NCBI GenBank assembly: GCA_964485635.1
Contig: CAZAJS010000041.1
Location: forward strand, 1-10,033
Reading direction: 5' to 3'
Source of the DNA: CAZAJS01 sp964485635
GTDB lineage: Bacteria; Pseudomonadota; Gammaproteobacteria; Francisellales; Francisellaceae
DNA length: 10,033 nt
Each line of letters opens with the position of its first letter. Position 1 is the first letter of the stretch. The notes beneath the pieces were generated by a model that made no database searches, was not told the DNA's origin, and worked only from the letters and a program-made list of their open reading frames with translations. The translations under genes were made by a program, and so were the position numbers. Shown here piece by piece: positions 6,641 through 10,033 of the stretch.

Positions 6641-7352
6641 TATTCAATGGCTCGTCTTGTTTTCTCAGCGCAATTAGGTAATTAATGTCACAACGACCTG
6701 TCATAGAAAATTGGCCTGTTAAAGGATGGTAACGAATCCCTTTCATTGTTTCAGGAAAAAGCCCATATTTTACGGCACAATCAACTAATTCAACTGGCTT
6801 AATAAAATGATCATAATAATGAGTCCCCTTTGGCAAAAGATTTAAAATATGCTCTGCCATAACAATTGCTCCTAAATAAGCTTTTATATTACGATTCAGG
6901 GTCGATAAAAATACATATCCGCCTGGTTTAACTAATTCGGCACAGTGGGCAATAATTGCTTCAGGATCAGGAACATGCTCAAGCATTTCCATACATGTCA
7001 CACTATCATAAGTTTTAGCATGCGTTTGAACAAATGACTCAACGGTCGAAACGTGATAGTCAATGTCTAATCCATTAGCTTGAGCATGCTGTGCTGCCAC
7101 ATCAATTACATCAGCCGCCATGTCAATCCCTGTGACCTTAGCCCCTGCTTGCGCTAATGCTTCGGAAAAAATGCCAGCACCACATCCGATATCAGCTAAT
7201 TTTTGCCCCTTTAATGACTGGTGTTGTTGAACAAATTGCAATCGCAGAGGATTGATTTGATGAAGCGTCCGAAAAGGTCCTTTGGTATCCCACCACTGGC
7301 TTGCTAAATCATTAAAATGGTTGACAGCTTTTGTATCGATATTTGATTGCAT
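6627..7352 (-). CDS. ubiG: Ubiquinone biosynthesis O-methyltransferase
   Basis: UbiG carries out both O-methylations of ubiquinone synthesis, the first on the C5 hydroxyl intermediate and the last to give ubiquinone, using SAM. The 241-residue protein matches E. coli UbiG (240) along its length: FNDLASQWWD (13-22), LHQINPLRLQF, the SAM motif I ADIGCGAG (53-60), acidic D77 in TGIDM, and the diagnostic CMEMLEHVPDP (120-130), STLNRN (150-155), and LPKGTHYYDHFIKP (173-186). The last region corresponds to the membrane-contacting segment of UbiG. The start at 7352 fits the family but has only a poor ribosome site. It is the first gene of an operon with the downstream squalene/phytoene-synthase-like gene. 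It acts at the inner face of the cytoplasmic membrane with the Ubi complex. Confidence 0.95.
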   Translation of the reverse strand: MQSNIDTKAVNHFNDLASQWWDTKGPFRTLHQINPLRLQFVQQHQSLKGQKLADIGCGAGIFSEALAQAGAKVTGIDMAADVIDVAAQHAQANGLDIDYHVSTVESFVQTHAKTYDSVTCMEMLEHVPDPEAIIAHCAELVKPGGYVFLSTLNRNIKAYLGAIVMAEHILNLLPKGTHYYDHFIKPVELVDCAVKYGLFPETMKGIRYHPLTGQFSMTGRCDINYLIALRKQDEPLNNETV

Positions 7353-7394
7353 GTTTGATGCTCATGTGACAAGTTTGATACATGTTAGCATAAC

Positions 7395-7415
7395 AAAAAA
7401 AGGCCGAACACGCCT
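7395..7415 (-). terminator. Terminator- or attenuator-like hairpin in the ubiG leader
   Basis: On the minus strand AGGC (7412-7415) pairs with GCCT (7401-7404) around a seven-base loop, followed at once by a run of seven T (7395-7401). The stem is only four pairs, so it would be a weak terminator. It sits between a possible -10 box at 7434-7439 and the ubiG start, where it could attenuate ubiG, or it may end antisense transcription. It may also be chance. Confidence 0.3.
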
Positions 7416-7433
7416 ACATGATATACCTGCTTT

Positions 7434-7439
7434 ATTATA
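7434..7439 (-). promoter_or_regulatory. Candidate -10 box of the ubiG operon
   Basis: TATAAT on the minus strand is a perfect -10, but no recognisable -35 lies 16-18 bases upstream and there is no TGn extension. The predicted start is near 7427, with a leader of about 75 bases that would include the hairpin at 7395-7415. A second possible extended -10, TGTTATGCT, lies at 7388-7396, downstream of that hairpin. Confidence 0.3.
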
Positions 7440-7454
7440 GGAATCGTTCATAAA

Positions 7455-7484
7455 TTGCATTAGTACAATCATTTGCGCTATACT
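7455..7484 (+). promoter_or_regulatory. Candidate promoter of the aquaglyceroporin gene
   Basis: TATACT (7479-7484, five of six -10 matches) follows TTGCAT (7455-7460, three of six -35 matches) at 18 bases. The predicted start is near 7491, giving a leader of about 31 bases to the ATG at 7522. This placement favours that ATG over the TTG at 7495. Confidence 0.35.
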
Positions 7485-7521
7485 TAACTTCACTTTGATA
7501 AACTTAATACTGGTTGTTTCT

Positions 7522-8259
7522 ATGTTCCATAGCATATTAGCAGGTGAATTTTTAGGATCTGTTTGTTTAATTTTAATGGGCGGCGGTGTTGTAGCAGGTG
7601 TTTTATTAACTCAATCAAAAGCTGAAAATAGCGGTTGGATTGTGATTACCGCTGGCTGGGGGTTTGGCGTTATGACTGGTGTTTTTGTCGCAATTGCCGC
7701 CGGCTCGCCTCAGGCAGATATTAATCCAGCCGTCACGTTAGCAAAATACTGTTTAGGCATTCATCAATCATTGACCTTTATGCTTGCTATCTGGTTAGCA
7801 CAAATCGCTGGCTGCTTTGTCGGAGCTGTTTTGGTATGGCTTGTTTATTTAGCGCATTGGCATGGTACACGCAATACGCATTTTAAGCTTATGGTGTTTT
7901 CAACCTATCCGGCTATTCGCCACAAAGGGGCAAATTTTATCACTGAGATGATTGCCACCACATTGCTCATTGTTATTGTTGGCGCACTCATTACTTATAA
8001 TAAATATCATCATTTTGCTAATGGTGAGTTGCCTTATATCTTTGGTTTTGCCGTCTGGGGAATTGGCTTATCACTCGGTGGCCCAACCGGTTATGCCATT
8101 AATCCAGCACGAGATTTAGGGCCTCGTCTCGCCCATACTTTTTTACCCATTGCGGGTAAAGGAAAGAGTGATTGGGCTTATGCGCCAGTACCTTTTTTTG
8201 CTCCTTTAGTCGGCGCTTTGCTTGGCACCGGTATCGTTTTATTATTTATGTCACCTTAA
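7522..8259 (+). CDS. Aquaglyceroporin / glycerol facilitator-type MIP channel
   Basis: The 245-residue inner-membrane channel has the six-helix, two-half-helix plan of the MIP family. Both NPA boxes are intact: DINPAVTLA at 66-74 and AINPARDLGPRLAH at 192-205. Asp198 right after NPAR is the aquaglyceroporin hallmark and the selectivity Arg197 is present. W46, in GWGFGV, aligns with the pore Trp of E. coli GlpF, and Y191 takes the place of its pore Phe. The wider second NPA region and the loop LPIAGKGKSDWAYAPVP (208-224) look like GlpF proteins of Gram-positive lactic bacteria, some of which also pass lactic acid. Glycerol or another small neutral solute is therefore likely. No glpK or glpD lies nearby. 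I chose the ATG at 7522; a TTG at 7495 would add nine residues. No clear SD is visible. Confidence 0.88.
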   Translation: MFHSILAGEFLGSVCLILMGGGVVAGVLLTQSKAENSGWIVITAGWGFGVMTGVFVAIAAGSPQADINPAVTLAKYCLGIHQSLTFMLAIWLAQIAGCFVGAVLVWLVYLAHWHGTRNTHFKLMVFSTYPAIRHKGANFITEMIATTLLIVIVGALITYNKYHHFANGELPYIFGFAVWGIGLSLGGPTGYAINPARDLGPRLAHTFLPIAGKGKSDWAYAPVPFFAPLVGALLGTGIVLLFMSP

Positions 8260-8293
8260 TCAATTTTCAAAAAAACTTGACTGAAAATTAACA

Positions 8294-8322
8294 TTCACCT
8301 AATCAGAACATTATGGCATAAT
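8294..8322 (+). promoter_or_regulatory. Promoter of the crcB pair
   Basis: TTCACC (8294-8299, four of six) and CATAAT (8317-8322, five of six) are separated by exactly 17 bases, and TGG directly precedes the -10, giving the TGn extension. Start is predicted near 8329, so the leader is only about 26 bases, too short for a fluoride riboswitch. The crcB genes may also be read through from the aquaglyceroporin gene 95 bases upstream, as no terminator is seen. Confidence 0.45.
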
Positions 8323-8354
8323 GGTTTAAACAAATAAGTTGGCTTTTTAAAATT

Positions 8355-8816
8355 ATGTTTCAGGCGCTTTTAATTGCTCTAGGCGGTGCCATTGGTGCTG
8401 TATTACGTTATTTATTATCTGGTTGGATTAATAACTGGATTAAAGCCCGTTATCCCAGCCATCCTTTTCCATACGGTATCTTAGTGGTGAATAGTTTAGG
8501 ATGTTTTATTATTGGCTATGTCGCAGCAATGTATAAAGAGCATCCGATTTTAAATGGTTTTTTAACGCTAGAAGCCCAAACGATACTATTGACCGGTGTT
8601 TTAGGTGGATTTACAACTTTTTCTAGTTTTAGTTTAGAGGCACTTTCTTTAATTCATGGCAAAAGACCAGGTTTTGTCATGTTATATATCTTAGCGAGTG
8701 CAACATTAGGATTATTAAGTGTGTTTATTGGCTATGAATTGGTCATGATTATTGATCAATTATTTGGTTGGGGCCATCCGGTAGCACCTAAAATGCTTGA
8801 ATTATCAAATAGTTAA
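8355..8816 (+). CDS. crcB: CrcB/Fluc fluoride channel subunit, first of a tandem pair
   Basis: CrcB (Fluc) proteins are dual-topology dimeric fluoride channels that let toxic F- out of the cell. This 153-residue protein has four transmembrane helices (about 4-24, 41-59, 75-97, 107-135). It keeps the family motifs GGAIGAVLRYL (10-20, with Arg18), VNSLGCFIIG (45-54, pore Asn46) and GGFTTFSSF (84-92, with the two pore Phe at 89 and 92). The break that binds the central Na+ in Fluc structures is also in GGFTT. Positive residues cluster in loop 1 (Lys30, Arg32) and loop 3 (Lys103, Arg104), so by the positive-inside rule it should sit with both ends outside. It has an unusual C-terminal tail of about 18 residues. 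No clear SD precedes the ATG. The second crcB gene follows after 12 bases. Confidence 0.93.
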   Translation: MFQALLIALGGAIGAVLRYLLSGWINNWIKARYPSHPFPYGILVVNSLGCFIIGYVAAMYKEHPILNGFLTLEAQTILLTGVLGGFTTFSSFSLEALSLIHGKRPGFVMLYILASATLGLLSVFIGYELVMIIDQLFGWGHPVAPKMLELSNS

Positions 8817-8828
8817 AAGGATTATTAT

Positions 8829-9245
8829 ATGCTTGTCATTTTTTTCGTTGCCCTTGGTGGCGCTTTAGGAACACTTTGTCGTTATTTATTATCGACTTTT
8901 TTTGACCATTGGGTTATCTATTTGGTCGGTCAATATCCATTACCTTTTGGGATTATTATGTGTAACTTGACAGGCTGTTTTATGATTGGCATGACTGGGG
9001 GCTATTTTGTGAAAGATCACGTAATTGATCATTTTTCAACACCTTACTTTCGTGCATTTTTAGTCACAGGCTTTTTAGGGGGATATACCACATTTTCCAG
9101 CTTTAATTTAGAAGCTTTAAAACTCGTTCAAACAGGTCATGAGATGCTTGTCGCCGGCTATATTACCGTTACCATTGTTATGTGTATCCTAAGTGCCTTT
9201 GTTGGCTTTGAGTTAGTTGAAAGAAAGATGTTGCTCCGCGGCTAA
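8829..9245 (+). CDS. crcB: CrcB/Fluc fluoride channel subunit, second of a tandem pair
   Basis: The 138-residue protein is a paralogue of the preceding one, with motifs in the same residue positions: GGALGTLCRYL (10-20), CNLTGCFMIG (45-54, Asn46) and GGYTTFSSF (84-92, Phe89 and Phe92). It has four transmembrane helices. Its charge pattern is reversed: loop 1 has no Lys or Arg, while loop 2 (Lys62, Arg75) and the C-terminal tail (Arg132, Lys133, Arg137) are positive, which predicts both ends inside. Together the two would make an antiparallel heterodimer, as proposed for paired crcB genes in other bacteria. Both retain the pore residues, so both pores may be active. AAGGA seven bases before the ATG gives it a clear ribosome site. 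The gap of 12 bases after the first gene indicates an operon. Confidence 0.93.
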   Translation: MLVIFFVALGGALGTLCRYLLSTFFDHWVIYLVGQYPLPFGIIMCNLTGCFMIGMTGGYFVKDHVIDHFSTPYFRAFLVTGFLGGYTTFSSFNLEALKLVQTGHEMLVAGYITVTIVMCILSAFVGFELVERKMLLRG

Positions 9246-9295
9246 GATTGTCTTAACAACAACTTATGATTTTGGTAACGTGTTTTAATTTTTTA

Positions 9296-9304
9296 TGCTA
9301 AAAT
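9296..9304 (+). promoter_or_regulatory. Extended -10 promoter of ssb
   Basis: TGCTAAAAT is an extended -10 (TGn plus TAAAAT, five of six). A TTGGTA at 9272-9277 is 21 bases upstream, too far to be a standard -35. The start is predicted near 9311, leaving about 47 bases before the ATG at 9358. No LexA-type operator (CTGT-N8-ACAG) is seen in the gap. Confidence 0.4.
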
Positions 9305-9357
9305 ATAAATGTATTGATACGAATCAACTTAAAACAAACAAAAAAAAGGAGCATATT

Positions 9358-9837
9358 ATGGCAAAAGGAACTGTCAATAAAGTGATTCTGCTAGGACGAC
9401 TTGGTGCAGATCCTGAAGTACGTTATATGCCAAGTGGTATGTCAGTGGCTAATCTGCGTGTAGCAACAAATGATGGCTATAAAGATCGTCAAACAGGCCA
9501 ATTTGTTGAAAATACAGAATGGCATCGTGTTGCAGTATTTGGCAAACAAGCCGATGTCGTTAGCCAATATACACAAAAAGGATCGCTTGTCTATTTAGAA
9601 GGACGTATTCGCACGAATAAGTGGCAAGACCAAAATGGGCAAGACCGTTTTACAACAGAAATTATTGCAACTGAAGTTCAATTTGTCGGTGGGCGTTCTG
9701 AAAATCCACAAGGTGGCCAGCAAAGCCAGCAACCGTCAAATAATCAAAGTGGTGGACAGCCAAACCAATCATCACAACAGCAAAAACCAGATATTAATCA
9801 ACTAGAAGACTTTGATGATGATGACATTCCATTTTAA
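9358..9837 (+). CDS. ssb: Single-stranded DNA-binding protein
   Basis: SSB coats single-stranded DNA as a tetramer in replication, repair and recombination and recruits partner proteins through its C-terminal tip. The 159-residue product has the OB fold in residues 1-112: KGTVNKVILLGRLGADPEVRYMP, then TEWHRVAVFGKQADVV (53-68, Trp55) and YLEGRIRTNKWQDQNGQDR (79-97, Trp89). The position of E. coli Trp40 holds Tyr41 instead. A flexible linker rich in Gln, Ser, Asn and Gly spans about 114-144, and the acidic tip DFDDDDIPF ends the protein intact. The reading frame extends to 9295, but the ATG at 9358 is the true start: it matches the family and has AAGGAG six bases upstream. No uvrA lies next to it in this window. 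It is probably transcribed on its own from the extended -10 promoter. Confidence 0.97.
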   Translation: MAKGTVNKVILLGRLGADPEVRYMPSGMSVANLRVATNDGYKDRQTGQFVENTEWHRVAVFGKQADVVSQYTQKGSLVYLEGRIRTNKWQDQNGQDRFTTEIIATEVQFVGGRSENPQGGQQSQQPSNNQSGGQPNQSSQQQKPDINQLEDFDDDDIPF

Positions 9838-9912
9838 AATGGGGGAGCCATTCAATCATTCAATACTGAATCAAATAGCTTGATCACCAAAAACAATCAT
9901 GACTTATAAACA

Positions 9913-9942
9913 TACTTTCTATTTAATAAAAAATAGAAAGTA
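9913..9942 (+). terminator. 12-bp inverted repeat after ssb, possible terminator
   Basis: TACTTTCTATTT (9913-9924) pairs perfectly with AAATAGAAAGTA (9931-9942) around the six-base loop AATAAA. A run of five T begins only eight bases later (9950-9954), and the stem is very AT-rich, so it is not a classic GC-rich terminator. It lies 75 bases after the ssb stop and is the only strong hairpin in the last 196 bases of the window. The rest of 9838-10033 shows no gene, and I see no confident promoter there. Confidence 0.4.
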
Positions 9943-10033
9943 GCTATCATTTTTGCTTGCACACTTTACTTACTCTATACCTAATTTTAACCTAACCGCT
10001 TTCTCAGCACAGTTTTGTAAACATATCATAATT

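Noticed and set aside
8260..8354. Fluoride riboswitch upstream of crcB
   Set aside because: The space is short and none of the conserved crcB-motif sequence blocks is visible.
9295..9357. N-terminal extension of ssb from the ATG at 9295
   Set aside because: The ATG at 9295 overlaps the predicted -10 box, the added residues are not family-like, and a strong SD precedes the ATG at 9358.

Overview
The window is an AT-rich stretch of chromosome from a gammaproteobacterium. EF-P, oligoribonuclease, UbiG and SSB all read like gammaproteobacterial housekeeping proteins, the EF-P with Lys at position 34. The low GC content and gene set would suit a Francisella-like or other Thiotrichales/Legionellales-type lineage. 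That placement is an inference and is weak. There is no sign of phage, insertion sequence, CRISPR array or tRNA.

Layout. Minus strand, left part: a small secreted protein with a C-terminal chitin-binding (CBM5/12-type) module (3-728); an efp-orn operon in which the orn start lies one base after the efp stop; and an operon of an acetolactate-synthase-like ThDP enzyme followed by a succinate-semialdehyde-dehydrogenase-type ALDH (5259 down to 2161). A divergent control region (5284-5424) separates this operon from a plus-strand Mth938/DUF498-domain gene (5425-5826). That gene converges on a ubiG / squalene-phytoene-synthase-like operon on the minus strand (7352 down to 5858), whose two genes overlap by 14 bases. 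On the plus strand there follow an aquaglyceroporin (7522-8259), two tandem crcB fluoride channel genes (8355-9245) and ssb (9358-9837), then about 200 bases with a 12-bp inverted repeat.

How the genes may work together. The ThDP enzyme plus ALDH pair has the same composition and adjacency as the cyanobacterial 2-oxoglutarate decarboxylase / succinic semialdehyde dehydrogenase pair, which bypasses 2-oxoglutarate dehydrogenase. The decarboxylase there was also first annotated as acetolactate synthase, so a TCA-shunt role is a real alternative to acetolactate synthesis. The Mth938 protein and the catalytically degenerate squalene/phytoene-synthase-like protein are the bacterial relatives of the mitochondrial complex I assembly factors NDUFAF3 and NDUFAF6, and here they lie beside ubiG, which makes complex I's electron acceptor ubiquinone. 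The two CrcB proteins show opposite positive-charge patterns in their loops, which predicts an antiparallel heterodimeric fluoride channel.

I see no wholly new system. The best candidates for a second look are the putative TCA shunt with an unusual ThDP-motif residue, the complex-I-assembly-like pair, and the opposed-topology CrcB pair.
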